This document shows, piece after piece, positions 12,610 through 24,890 of a stretch of DNA of 64,000 bases. The DNA comes from Ficedula albicollis (lineage: Eukaryota > Chordata > Aves > Passeriformes > Muscicapidae). The translations under genes were made by a program, and so were the position numbers. Below the pieces are notes generated by a model. It worked only from the letters and a program-made list of their open reading frames with translations, was not told where the DNA came from and made no database searches. Location: NCBI RefSeq assembly GCF_000247815.1, contig NC_021673.1:39696592-39760591 (forward strand), in the 5' to 3' direction. Each line of letters begins with the position of its first letter. Positions within the stretch are counted from its first letter, which is position 1.

Positions 12610-13560
12610 ATTGAAATACTTCAGACTCATTAGTCTGCTTGAATAACAAAGAATGTCATGGTTTATATTTAAATGTTCAGATTCACTACAATTCCAGCTA
12701 TCCCTCAAAATATTTTCGACACCTTGAATAAATTTGGTAAAAAGAGAATGGAGCTTGCTCTTTTCTGATCAGGACTCCTCCAGGGTTTGTGCTTGCTTTT
12801 TCTTGCACTATTCACGACATGGATAGGTAGCACACAGTCTCGTCAAAAAGCACTTGCTTCTTGAGATGTTGGCCAACAAATGGGCAAACAAAATTCTCGA
12901 ATAGTTTTGACAACTTTTAAGATGGTCCCTGAACAAATATTACTAAGAGTCATTATAGACCTGTGACCCAGACAAACCAGTTTGTTAAGCCTCCCCATAT
13001 ATCATAATTGGAAGACTCTGTTAGCAGACATCAGTTAATTACAGAGCTTATCTCTTGAGAATGTAATGGCCAATACTTAAAAAATGTACCTTTTTTGAGT
13101 CATTCCCTGCCTCAAGTTCGCATGAAAACATCAAGGTAAGAAGTTTCATTTGTTCAAAAATAAAACCAAGCAGAAAACAGGCTAATTTAGCTTGACATAA
13201 CATAATTAACAGGCTCCTGGATGGGACTGTCTGGGTTTGGTAGCCTCCTGACAGCCCTTGGTAAGACGTTAAAGCGATCAACACCTGACATCTGTTAGCA
13301 GAGAGGCATTGTGAGGTAAAGCACAACTAAATCTAAAGAAATCAGGTACTTAGACCAGTTTAACTTTTTCATGAGGTGATATCCTGCCTGACACTGTAAT
13401 CTTTCTTCCTGGAGTGACGCAAGACTTAAGTAAAAGAAAACAACTTGTAATCTCCCCTCCCAATATACAGTAATTATTTTTTAGGTGAAAAGCAATGAAG
13501 AACTATTTATCCAAGTGTAAAGAGGAATAAGAATAACTTAACCACTACATTTATGTTAAT

Positions 13561-13677
13561 ATCTTAGCAACTGTGATTCTTAGAAGGAATTCCTTCAATA
13601 CTATGCTGATGTGAACTAATTTCTTAGCAACTGTGATTCTTAAAAGGAATTCCTTCAATACTATGCTGATGTGAATA
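13561..13677. repeat. Two-copy tandem duplication, 60-bp unit
   Basis: Copies are at 13561-13620 and 13621-13677, sharing CTTAGCAACTGTGATTCTTA and TTCCTTCAATACTATGCTGA, with few differences. Confidence 0.95.
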
Positions 13678-14294
13678 AAACAACCTACCTCAGAGAAAAT
13701 GCTTTATTCTCCTGACTAGTGAGGCAGACAATATTCCTAACCAGAAGTCCCACTTGAGCTCTGTACATGTACTTATTGAGACTTTGGGTATGGTTAATAA
13801 CAAGAAAGAAGGTAAACAACACAGTCATAGGTGAGAGCTGAACACCCTGAAATTAGAAAAGAATGCTTTCTTTTGTCTTTTCATTTTTAATGTATCAAAG
13901 ATATGCTTTATTTAAAAAGGCCAGGTTCAGAAAAGATTTTTGATCAGCTTATAAAGATCATAAAGAGAGAGACAAATACTTTTTAAAGGCTCTAAAATAA
14001 GAGGTATTTTTTCATATTAGGTATCACACAGAAAACCCCAGTAAGTACTCATCAAATTGTCATAAGGGCTCTTTACAAAGCTATTAAATTTAATAGAAAA
14101 GAAAACTAAAAACCACAACTACCACTGACAAAAAAAAAATTAAAAGGTTGGTAGCAAGAAAACATCCCCACATAATAATGCTTCCACCAATGGCCAAACC
14201 CCTGACAGTAAACAAAGACATAACCTGGTTTTGCTTTGTCTTGTTTTTTTCTAAATACAGCATTTTCCGTGCTCTGCATGACAATGTCAGTTAC

Positions 14295-14790
14295 CTTTAC
14301 ACTTTTTTTCTTCTTTTTCGTATTCCTGTGCACTTGACATGATTTGAAAGTTTGCTTTTGTATGGCCTGGCTGTAAAATTGTACTAGTCCAAGTTGAAGC
14401 ATGTAGGCATTGCGGAAGCTGCTGTCCATTCCTCTGGATATCATCATTTTTGAAGTGTCTTTTCCTACAGAAATGATTTTCTGTTATGCCCACTACATTC
14501 CATTTCTGATTTCTGTCAGGAAGGTGAATCAGTCTGTCCCACAACAGGAGGCCACGTCCTGGATGTTTGGCAAATACTGCAGGGCTACAAACTGTTGGCT
14601 TTGCCAAAATCTTGCTCAGGTGTGGAGTTTTGGAAAGCAAGTGGTTTCCCAGCTCTCCTGATGCTGTGGTATTCCCATGCATCTCCACTGGACTGCACTG
14701 ATACGATGCAGAACCTTTCAGCCATGCCCATTCAGCCACCATAGCTCCCCTTCGGTAAAAGTGAATATAAAATTTTCCTGTCTGAGAATC
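14295..14790 (-). CDS. THRB: THRB, TRbeta1-type A/B-domain exon (start codon uncertain)
   Basis: This is the exon equivalent to the mammalian TRbeta1-specific coding exon. Seen: acceptor CTGCCTGCTTTTTCAG|GATTC placing the first base at 14790; an uninterrupted frame; and a donor AAAG|GTAACT placing the last base at 14295, in the same phase as the TRbeta2 exon. The C-terminal half aligns with human TRbeta1: LLWDRLIHLPDRNQKWNVVG against a WDK..HCPDREHDWKLVG segment, then TWTST, then MSSAQEYEKEEKKCKG against SSAQ..EEKKCKG. No methionine is present where human TRbeta1 starts. In-frame candidates are 14742 (G at -3 and +4, giving a longer A/B domain), 14682, and 14340 just before SSAQ. From memory, the described chicken isoform TRbeta0 lacks this A/B region, so the exon may be coding, partly 5' UTR, or alternatively spliced. 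Exon identity is firm; its translation is inferred. Confidence 0.85.
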
Positions 14791-15998
14791 CTGAAAAAGC
14801 AGGCAGATCTCTGTGGACAGGCTAACGCTAGATGTAACTTTCTCAACATCACAACTACAACATGGGCCCCAGGGCAAGTTACCACCGATTTATTGCCTTG
14901 CTCATATGATCATTTGAGGTCTTGTAGGTCGAGGCTGGTCGTGAACAATTTTCAGATACTTAAAACACAAAACATCAAGGATTCAGCCTTGTTTGACTTT
15001 GCTCTTATCGTAGGCTGACCTGAGGGACACTCTGTTACCTAAGTGTGACATTCTTATGTGGGCATGCTTAGCAGTTCCGCTTTTGCTACCTACTGCCTTT
15101 CTCCGCCTGTGGTCACAGTGAAGAATCAGAGATGCTAATTTTATCACAGGAGCACAGGCACTTGGCTCCAATGTAGATAATGAAAAATAGAAAAGCTGCA
15201 TGATTTTATCTAATTGGTCATTTCTTATTCTTTGGTGTAGAAGAAGCTGAGATACCACTAGCTGAAAAATTTGTAAAACTAAATATAGCCCACTTTCTAT
15301 TTCTGGGCAGCAAAACTAAATTCAGTAGAAATGACCCATCAAAGATCACATTCTGTACTTAAATATATTACCTTATTTTATATTACATGTAACAAAATTC
15401 AAATACAAAACAGCTGTTTAACTTGCATAAAGAAAATTACAAATTCCAGACATTTGATGACTGATACCCATGGTAGTTTTAATCATAGTAAGATTCTGCT
15501 GTTCTAATCAATCAAAGAGTTAATTTTACGTACCACTCAGTAAAGTACATATTAGTAAGCAAGCGCATGCCAAGTCATTAATTTCCAGAAAAAAAAGATT
15601 CAAAGTAAACTGGGATTTCAGTCACCAGATCTAACATAACATTGCTGGTTCTGAATCCTTTGTCTAAGGACTCCTCTTAAATGGAATATTATTAGTACGG
15701 GACAAAGTCAGAAAACTTAATCATGGTTAGTTTTAAATACTGTTATCCTATTTTAATTCCTGTATGTACATACAGCTTTCCTCAATATGTTATTTAATTT
15801 TAGATGTAAACACCTTTTTTCTGCTAAGAATACAAGCTCACCTGACATTTGCAGCTACAAGTCCATTTGTTCTACTCACTGTATCTGAGCTGGACATCAA
15901 TAATATAAATTTGAGAAAGTACCTGGCATCACGGACTTCAACACAAAGGGCAGGTAAGTTACCTATATAATTTGCCCTTATCTACTTACTTCTAGCAT

Positions 15999-16106
15999 TA
16001 TAGATCTGCTCTTAGTTCAGACTTGAGTTTCTAAGTAAAATTAAAAACTAATTCTATTTATAGAGCTGCTCTTAGAGTTTCTAAGTAAAATTAAAAACTA
16101 ATTCTA
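15999..16106. repeat. Two-copy tandem duplication, 51-57-bp unit
   Basis: Both copies contain GCTGCTCTTAG-type sequence followed by GAGTTTCTAAGTAAAATTAA and AAACTAATTCTA. The second copy lacks a few bases near its start. Confidence 0.85.
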
Positions 16107-16565
16107 AATGCAGGCAATATAGAAAGAGAATATCACTTGTAGGAGGATAATCAGTTTAAAATAGAATAGTGAAAGTAACCCAGAAATACTAGGCAATTAA
16201 AAAAAAAAAAGAACAGAATATAAAACTTTTTCATAATTTGAACACTCTGGTATTTTCTTGACTTCATAAATTTCAACTCAGAAGGAGAGATTCGATTTCC
16301 CTGATAAGACCCTCTGGGAGCTGAGAACTTCCCTTTAAGATCTGAACTTAGACACTTCATTTTCTGCAGCACAAAGAGGAACTGTGCACTACAACCCAAC
16401 CCTCCTCTAGACTTTGCATAACTTTGAACAGCATACCTGGTTCACTAGAAAGCTACTCTCCCTTGAGTTCCTTCTCACCCTAATCATCTCCCTGCATGGA
16501 CGATATTGCACTTTCACAAAATGCTAGAGTCAGACATGTGCAATGTGTATTTTTAAAATACAGGC

Positions 16566-16854
16566 ATTTCTATAATACACTCATAAATAAATCCACGCTT
16601 TGTCAGCTCCTTGAGCAGGCCACTGATGCAACATAATTATTGAACTTGTTTAGAAAAGTTAGTTATATCCTCAGTTACTCAGGTCTTGCTATGAATCCTC
16701 AAGATCAGTTATTTCTATAATACAATCATAAATAAATCCATGCTTTGTCAGCTCCTTGAGCAGGCCACTGATGCAACATAATTATTGAACTTGTTTAGAA
16801 AAGTTAGTTATATCCTCAGTTACTCAGGTCTTGCTATGAATCCTCAAGATCAGT
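16566..16854. repeat. Two-copy tandem duplication, 145-bp unit
   Basis: Copies are at 16566-16710 and 16711-16854, running from ATTTCTATAATACA to GAATCCTCAAGATCAG. Only a couple of substitutions separate them. A second, unrelated duplication starts immediately after it. Confidence 0.96.
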
Positions 16855-17151
16855 AATTAATAATCCAGGCTGTTGAATCCCATTAGGAAAAAAATTCTAT
16901 ATCCTTTCCCCAAATTTATCTTTGATATTAAAGGCCATCTTTGCTTATGCAGATTTGTGTTACCTTTGATTTTAATTAAAACCCATACATTCATGACTAT
17001 GGGAATTAATAATCCAGGCTGTTCAATCCCATTAGGAAAAAAATTCTACATCCTTTCCCCAAATTTATCTTTGATATTAAAGGCCATCTTTGCTTATGCA
17101 GATTTGTGTTACCTTTGATTTTAATTAAAACCCATACATTCATGACTATGG
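16855..17151. repeat. Two-copy tandem duplication, 149-bp unit
   Basis: Copies are at 16855-17003 and 17004-17151, from AATTAATAATCCAGGCTGTT to CATACATTCATGACTATGG. There are about two substitutions. Its left edge touches the 145-bp pair. Confidence 0.96.
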
Positions 17152-19958
17152 TAAAAATTCTGTTCCCCAAAGATTCAGAGAGGGTGTCACATAAGGCTTA
17201 TAGATTTTTACCTTTAACAAGGAACTCCAAAACCCTCTGCAACTCAAAAAATAAAATCAAAACATATTTTCCAATTTCTTTGTTTGCAAAGCATCTGTGG
17301 GACTTTGAAATATTATTATAGACACCTTTAAACTATGAGGAGAAATTGATTCTATTATAGTTGCCATTATTTGAAATTTACCCAGGTGGAGTTTACCAAG
17401 GCTAGCCAAACATCAGGCAGCTATGTCCTCTCTTTACCTTTTAGTTCCCTCTGAAATTTGTCTCACTATTTTGTCTGCCATGTTAGCTACAGTTCATTTA
17501 ATTTTACAAGTTCCCACTTTATTTCACAAATTCTCCTCAGTCACCAGGGACATTTCACATTCAAGTTTTGCTAGTCAAAGATTAAGTTGCAAGGAACTAC
17601 CACTGAGGGCTCTTATATTTCGTCTCCTTTTCTTGTACTTCATATACTGTGCCACAGTGGATGTTTATGTCTTAAATTACCATTTGTCTTATTATAATGT
17701 TAAATTAGTTTCATGAGAGGAGTACATTATTTATTCTACTCTACTGGTTCTAACATATACTGCCTGCATTTCTCAAAGGCTTCTTCAAACACAGCTGAAA
17801 TCTCCTGCATCTGCTCTTGGTCTTGTCAACCCAAAATCTTTGATAAAGGATGATAATGTAATTTTGTCTCCACTCCTTACTTGTAAGAGAAGCATCTCCC
17901 TCTAGCTACTGTTAAAATGGCTATAATCAAGGCAGGAAGCAGTACAGCCTACTGGGATGAAGAATGACTAAAACCACAGGCCCTCTTTCAGAGTTAAGAG
18001 GGACTAACAAGCAGGGCCAGAGCTCTTCTCATCAAGGAATCATCAAGCAATTTCAAAATGCACATTGTATCAATAACTGCTATCTCAGCAGCCAACAGGT
18101 CAAAAGGCTTCCTCAAATTGCCAGCAGAAGGCGTTTTTAAAGGGAAGTTTGTTATTATAGAAGGAGAAAATTTTTATCAGATGAAGTGCCCGTTAAGCTT
18201 AACTAAAAGGACAGGCAAGGGGAATCACTCAGCATTCTTTAATTACAGGCCAAAGCAAATACTCCTTAATGAGTAATTGTAAAGGTTGGCCTGTTCTCAG
18301 ACATGCAGTGTTACCTGAATGCCAGTATATAAGGGCTACAAAAAATATGGAACAATTAATTTGTTTTTGTCTCAGTTATGTGTGGTTTGTTTTCCCCAGT
18401 TCTCTACTAGTATCTGCCAACAGCACTCAAAGATGCAACACACAAATCTCCCATTTTTAGTACAACTCAAGTGAAGACAGGCATTAAGTTGTTTCCCCAG
18501 AAAGACGGAAGGAGGTAGCCAGCCAGTCAGGAGGAGAGTGTTTCCTGCTGGAATGAGCTGTACACCAACCCTGAACTTTTAACCTGATGAAAACTCAAGA
18601 GTGCACAAAATAGGACCAAAAACCACACTGAAAGAAAGAGTGCCCAAACTCACAACAACCTTAGAGGCACTGCATTAAATTCCCCCAGCTGTGCTCTGAC
18701 AGCGACACTAATTTTCCTTGCTTGGGCTCTGCCCTGTTGCAATCAAGGTTGGATTTGCATTACCATTATTACTATTACTGCTTTACAGCACAGTAGCTCT
18801 AGTTGACAGCTAGATCCATGGGTGATGAAAGCTGCCGTGACCACACAGGCAATCAGTCCCAGCTCCTCACAGACTGACTACATTGCTCACACTTTTTGGA
18901 GGAGCGCAAACATTTATTTTTCACCCTCAGCAACAGACTGTCACTTAGGCAAAAGGTAAATTAACAGTTCTGGGATGTCAGAGGATTGCTGTTTTCCCAG
19001 TTACAAAGACACTTCCTCTAACAATAAAAAGTTATTTTACATTCCAAAGTTGCTCACAGCAGAATTTCCACTGAAAATTCTCTCTATACAATATTTCAAT
19101 TTGCAGCTGATCAAAAGAGTGGCAAGTAGGAAAACACCTCAGTGATCTCTGAATTGTCATTAACTTACCTGATTGCAAAACATACATAGTAAAGTTTTGC
19201 CTTTTTGGGTATTTGAGGTTTACTGAAAAAAGAGCAGCAATGACAACATCACTTCACTGGTTTGTTTTGGGTTTTTTTGCCATTGAAGTATGCAAGCCTG
19301 TAAGGACACTGAAGTGGGTTGGCTTCAGAGAGATCAACTGAGGCAAATGTAATCAGGATTAGGACTGAGGGGTGCACAGTAGGTTGATGAAGCAGCCTAG
19401 CTTTGTATGGACCCAGTCCAATAACACTAGAGGATTTTTACTTGATGACTTGAAAGAAAAAAAGAGAAAAAAGCAATGAAGCTACAATTAAAGGACATGT
19501 CCTCAGTAAAGTTAAAACCTGATTCATACTTTGCTCCAGCATTTTACACCTTACAAACTAGCTATAAAAAAAAAGCATGCAAAGTTTTCATGTCTGTTTG
19601 TGCTGGGAAAGACAAAACCATCTGTGCCAGACAAGGCTGAGGCTTCATTTCTTATCATTAATCTTGCTGCCAGTTCACAGCATCTTATTTTCTCTCATCT
19701 ATTTTGCTTCTTCTCTCCTCTTCCTCTTTTCTCTCCCACCCTTCCATTTTCTCCCAAAAAAACATAGCATTTTCTCCTTATGCTTCCTTATAAAAGGAAA
19801 CACTTCACAATTGAGTTTCACAACTTTTAAACTAGGCTCATAGGATAAATGAATAAGCAGAAGGATGGAGCCGAGCTAACACAGACTAGCCAGACTCCTC
19901 TTTTTAAATATGCAAATTCTGCCTCGGTAAATGTGCTAAATAAAACCTTTCAGAACAC

Positions 19959-20108
19959 GTGACTTCTTTTCTAAATTTTTAAAATATAAAAATTACAGTG
20001 AAAAAAAATCGTAGAGTGAAAGGAACTGTAGCTGTGACTTCTTTTCTAAATTCTTAAAATATAAAAATTACAGTGAAAAAAAAATCGTAGAGTGAAAGGA
20101 ACTGTAGC
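19959..20108. repeat. Two-copy tandem duplication, 75-bp unit
   Basis: Copies start at 19959 and 20034, each GTGACTTCTTTTCTAAATT through GTGAAAGGAACTGTAGC. They differ by one substitution and one A in an A-run. Confidence 0.95.
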
Positions 20109-21059
20109 AGGTAAAACTAGCAATGTCTGCTGAAACCATTAGGTGGTTTTCAATATTTCAGAAACATATGCATATGTGTATGCTTGTGGAAGTAAACAGC
20201 CAGGGTTATTTAATCCAGGACTGCTACTTGCTTTAGCACTGGCAAGATTATAAAATATTTAAATATTACGTTTTAGAATATGGATTTCAAGATAAAATTT
20301 CAAATTTTCCAACCTTTTGGACAAGTATTAAATCACCATGAAAGAAGAGCGCACAGATAATTACAATAAACTTTGTAAACAGTTTCTAATGTGCAAGAAA
20401 AGGCAACATTAGGAAACTTGTAATGAACAGTGTAATAGCTTTATCCTTGTTCTTGATGTAACTTAATGAGCTCCTCTGTGAATCAGTGCAACCACTTTTT
20501 AAAAACACACTAAATTTCCATTAACTTTTAAAGTAATACTACACATATACTTATCTCATCATGACCTGGGGTTGGCATTATGCTCAAATTTCTAAACATG
20601 AGAAAGAATTAATCAGAGAAAAAGTATACCCAGAAGAACAAGACAGTTCATCTGTAAGTTAACCAGAGGCAGGTTCTGCGCACAGAGAAGCAACTGATTC
20701 AGGGCTCAGGGCTTTGGTATGTAAAGAGCTCTCTGAAAACCTGCCCTTTGAGAAATGAACAGGAACTGTATAGACCAATATGGAATCTTGTAGCATCTAC
20801 AGATAAAACAAACTTACCAAAGGAATAAATGACCAAAGCTATATGGGGAAAAAGCAGTAAAATACTGGGACACACAATGGAATAGAACAGGGGTGCTAAC
20901 CAATACAGCCACATAGATGCTAAAAGCATCCTTCCCTCTCATAGTTCTGCAGGACACATGGGAGGGAGTTTTTCTGAGAAGCTATACTTGAACCACAGGG
21001 CTCACCTGGCTGCTGTTCTCCAAAGGGAGCCATAAGTGGATACCCGGGAAGAGTCTCTC

Positions 21060-21330
21060 AATCCCCAGCTACTCCTCAGCCCAAGGGACTGCCTGAGCCC
21101 TTTGGCCTTTCTAAAATGCAGCAATATTCAATGGATCTCTCTTTGAACTTCAGCCAGTCTAATCTTGTGTACATTTCTTGTATTCACAATCCCCTCTGGC
21201 AAGGAATCCCAGTGTCTGTCTTTTCTTTTCACCATCTCCCTCTGTTTGTTTTAAAACAACGGTGATTTTATTCCCCACAGACAGCAATCCAACTCTCCAG
21301 GGCTCATTTTGCAGACTACTGTTTGTGTGA
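21060..21330 (+). repeat. Probable old CR1-type LINE fragment
   Basis: The stretch includes CTCTGGCAAGGAATCCCAG, then a TTTTCTTTTCACC...GTTTGTTTTAAAAC sequence. This is the order of a well-known degraded avian CR1 segment (CTGGCAAGGAGTTCC followed by GTTTGTTTTAAA). Boundaries are approximate and the copy is too degraded to assign a subfamily. Confidence 0.45.
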
Positions 21331-21940
21331 ATATGGGAATGCTAATGGTTGTTTACTCTCTTCATGTTGTGTTAGATAATTCTTGTAATGCCTGGGAACC
21401 TACTAAAATAAAAGTGACAAGACAAAACACCATTTTCAGAATATGGCTCAAAAATACATAAACCAGATCTTTAAAAACAAGTAAGTTACAGTGAAACCAT
21501 TTAGGAAATCACTCAAACCACTTTCATAAATCACTTAGATCACTGCCACCTTTTTCTAGAATGCTGTATTAATTTCCTCATGAGATTTAAAAACAATTCA
21601 CATGGTCTTTCCATAATCTCTCATTAGAACTTCCACTTCTTCCCACCAGGGAGCTGACTGTATATTTGGCTGCTGCTTGCTAACAAAATCCAGGGGATAC
21701 ATGCACAGATCTTTCGTTTTTCAAGCTGGTGAGACAGTTCAAGTTATTTTGGTTCTAAAACTGCTTAAAGAGATAGCCAACATCTTGAAATAACATTTCC
21801 CATTGAAGGACTGAGGTTTGAGTAATGGCTAGGTAAAACAAAGGTACTAAAACTAGCAGTCTTGACAAATATGTAATTTGTAAAGGACAAAAAAAAGGTA
21901 AATAAACAAATAAAATTTGCCCAAACAACACAGTCAAAGT

Positions 21941-22048
21941 TTATTCAGTAAGACAAACTTGGATTTGAGGAGAGAATTCTTTTAACTTCAAATTATTCAG
22001 TAAGAAAGACAAACTTGGATTTGAGGAGAGAATTCTTTTAACTTCAAA
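21941..22048. repeat. Two-copy tandem duplication, 52-56-bp unit
   Basis: Copies start at 21941 and 21993, TTATTCAGTAAG through AATTCTTTTAACTTCAAA. The second copy has a 4-base insertion (GAAA). Confidence 0.94.
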
Positions 22049-23109
22049 TAAACTCAAGCTTGGTACAGGTCTAAACCATTTTCAGAAACACAACAAAGCA
22101 TAAGTGAAAAGCCTTTGTGTATGGCAACATTTACACATTTCCTTACACACTTGTCTTCTTTTACAATAAGCACTGTAGCAAATCTGATGCTCTTAAAGAA
22201 CATAATGAGAAGTGCACTGAGTGAATGTAGAAGGTATTTTTATATGAAAACAACTGGTAAGTGCCCAATTGGATTGATCCTACAGTTTACCAACAGCTTT
22301 ACAATCAGCACGAAAAAGAAATTACAATCCTCTCTACATACAGGGATCAATACCAAGAACAAGTGTTTTAAGTTCATTGCTCTGGCATACAGTTACCAGA
22401 GAAACTAAACAGCAGCTGTGGCCAGGCTTTTGAAGGTGATAAAATGGCAGGCTGCAACTCCTGTGGCAAGCACAGCAAAGTGCTTTATTTGATTGGAGAA
22501 GACTTAAAAAAAACCAGGACATTTTACTCCTTTTAAATAACTCCTCCAAAAGCCTGCAAAATGAACAAGTACATTTTATACTCACAACACTTTGCAGTTT
22601 TACTAACCTGATGCCCGTAGTGAAACACAGCTACGCAGTCTAAGAATTGCACTCAAAATTTCAAACACAACAGCCTGCTCCCATTGTAAATGAATTTCAG
22701 AATTAACAAAAGAAACAGCTCTAGCTTACATTAAACTACTGTAGAAAGAGACTAAATATACTGATAGATCATTAAAAACAAAATAGAAAAAAACACATCA
22801 GCATTAATATAATGAAGTGTACTTAAAATGACTAGCAAATGCTACAAAACTGAAAAAAAATACTGATATTACAAACAAAAAAAGTTTGTTCTCTCTGTTC
22901 TTTGTGAAATCTAATCAGATCCCCCTCCTCCTTTTTTTTTAAAAGTGTGATATTTCTGGAAAAAAATGCAAGTAAGTTGGAAAGAAAACACAATGTACTA
23001 AAGAACTGCATAAAATTTGAAACATTACAAAATGTTTCCCAGACAATTTGGCTTTTGTATTTATATAGCACTTTTACAAAGCATTTTTAAAAATAATGAA
23101 TTTTGAACC

Positions 23110-23166
23110 AAAAAAAAAAAAAAAAAGGGGGGGGGGGGGGGGGAAACAAAAAAAAAAAAAAAAAAA
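23110..23166. repeat. A17-G17-AAAC-A19 homopolymer compound
   Basis: Uninterrupted A (23110-23126), then G (23127-23143), then AAAC, then A (23148-23166). This is a simple-sequence tract. The chance ORF across it is not a gene. Confidence 0.95.
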
Positions 23167-24530
23167 GGTTAAATTGACCCAGAATGTCTGTAACCTAAAA
23201 CTTAGCAAGTGTGATATTTTTAACTGCATATTCAGAAATACGCTTCTAAGTAATAAGAGCCATCATGGAGTGATTCATAGCTTCATGCAAAAACATCCCA
23301 CAATATAAATCTTGTTAACCTTTTGAAAATCCCCACAAGCTCATTACAAAGCTGCTGAATCCTGGTGTAACAAAACCTTATATTAAAGTATTTACCGTCC
23401 TCCTAAAAAGTCCATTACTTAAAAGAAATAATACACTTGAGTTAGTCGGATTTTATCATGGTCTGGCAGGCAAAGAAGTGTCAGACAGTGATGTATGTCA
23501 AATTAAATTATCCTAGGAAAATCATTACAGAAATGCGGGAGAAATAATTTCTCAGCTGATGTTAAACAATAAACTGTTATCCGCCTGAATTAATGTCAAG
23601 TTTACAGGGTAATGAGCATTACAGTGAAAAGACTCATGAAGAAAATGTGGTACCTTTCCTATTCTATTACTTTTCTCAGTTCTTGGAAACTATGTGCAAC
23701 ACCCTTGGAGACACTGGTTTTCAAATGGATTTGTTGCACAAAAGTTGATTAATTTTCTTCTCCAAATGAGGGACCTGTTTCAAGAAATGTTGCATATTAA
23801 ATACTACTTACTGAAAATATGCATTTATGACATTTAAATTATATTCTCCAATGTAAGAACTTAATTTTATTATAATTCCTATCTTGATCTAACTTTACAG
23901 TCATTACCAAATAGAACAGTGTGGATATTTGAATAGAAGCACAATGACTGAGTTGATTTTGAAGCTCCCAAGGAAAAGCAGAGTACAATCCCAGCATTAC
24001 TCAAATCAGTGAAAAACTGCTGTAGTTTTTACTGGAACCACTATTACACTGTTTACATTCCCTCTTCATCTGCCATGAAGGCAAAAATTATGAGATTTAT
24101 GTATTCTACAAAAACTACCTTCTAGGTTTAAGAACCCATTCTTGAATTTCTTCTTCAGTTTTCACTCTAGTAAATAAAGTAAGCTGAAAATATGTCTCAA
24201 GTTTGTCCTGCATTTTGGGAGAAAATGTACAGAAGGGAACCTTCAGTGATAGCTACGGCCAGTGAATAGTGATGCTAAACCAGAAGCTTCATTACAGTGC
24301 TAAAATAGAAAGAACTTTGAAAATTATTTTACATATTTATTTAAAAGTACTATTTTCTTAACGAGAAAATAATACCTCCGAACTTTTTTACTATTCTATT
24401 GTGCAAATGAATGCACACGAAAGAACTTGCTCTTATTGCTAAGATAGTACTAATTTTATAATGCTGATACAGTTTTTTTTTCTCAGACATTACTCTGTGG
24501 GTGGCAGTTGTTGGTGTCAACTGTAAAACT

Positions 24531-24890
24531 GGGGATGAGCCCTGTTGTTGCAGCCCAGAAAACCAATCACACCATGGGCTACATCCAAAGCAGTGTGGCC
24601 ACCAGAGCAAGGAAGGAGATTCTGCCCCTCCATTCCCTTCTCATGAGCTGGAGCACTGCATCCAGCTCTGGGGTCCTCACAACAGGAAGGTCATAAGCCT
24701 GTGAGCCAGAGAAGGGCTACCCAGATGATCTCAGGAATCAAACACCTCTCCTATAATGAAAACTTGAAAAATCTGAATCTGTTCAGCCTTGAAGAGGGAA
24801 AGCCCTGGGGAGATGGACCTATAAGAAAGCTGGGAACAAGTTTTTTTAGCCTGCAAATGTACTAAAGCCTGGTTTTACTGTCAAGGTCAA
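24531..24890 (+). repeat. CR1 LINE fragment (3' ORF2 region)
   Basis: The order CATGGGCTACATCCAAAGCA, GTGTGGCCACCAG, GATTCTGCCCCTC, GCATCCAGCTCTGGGGTCCT, AGATGATC, CACCTCTCCTATAATGA and CTGTTCAGCCTTGAAGAG follows avian CR1 ORF2 near its C-terminus. The copy is degraded with stops and indels and lacks a clean 3' end. Confidence 0.88.

Larger units (their letters stand above)
7607..14294 (-). other. THRB: THRB intron between the TRbeta1-type exon and the TRbeta2 promoter
   Basis: This stretch is intronic for TRbeta1-type transcripts and upstream flank for TRbeta2. It carries the composite ONECUT/OTX site near its TRbeta2 end and three tandem duplications between 12.3 and 13.7 kb. From about 8050 to 12330 I see no exon, repeat family or structured element. 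Confidence 0.75.
14791..24530 (-). other. THRB: THRB 5' intronic or upstream sequence, no exon seen
   Basis: No coding homology is visible. The first bases upstream of the TRbeta1-type exon form its polypyrimidine tract. Contents are five tandem duplications (about 16.0, 16.6, 16.9, 20.0 and 21.9 kb), an old CR1-like fragment (about 21.1-21.3 kb) and an A/G homopolymer compound (23.1 kb). Non-coding 5' UTR exons could be present but cannot be recognised from sequence alone. Confidence 0.6.

Noticed and set aside
14090..14447. Minus-strand frames of 113 and 64 codons overlapping the TRbeta1-type donor
   Set aside because: They are other reading frames running through the exon and into the intron; the homologous frame is the one ending EEKKCKG.
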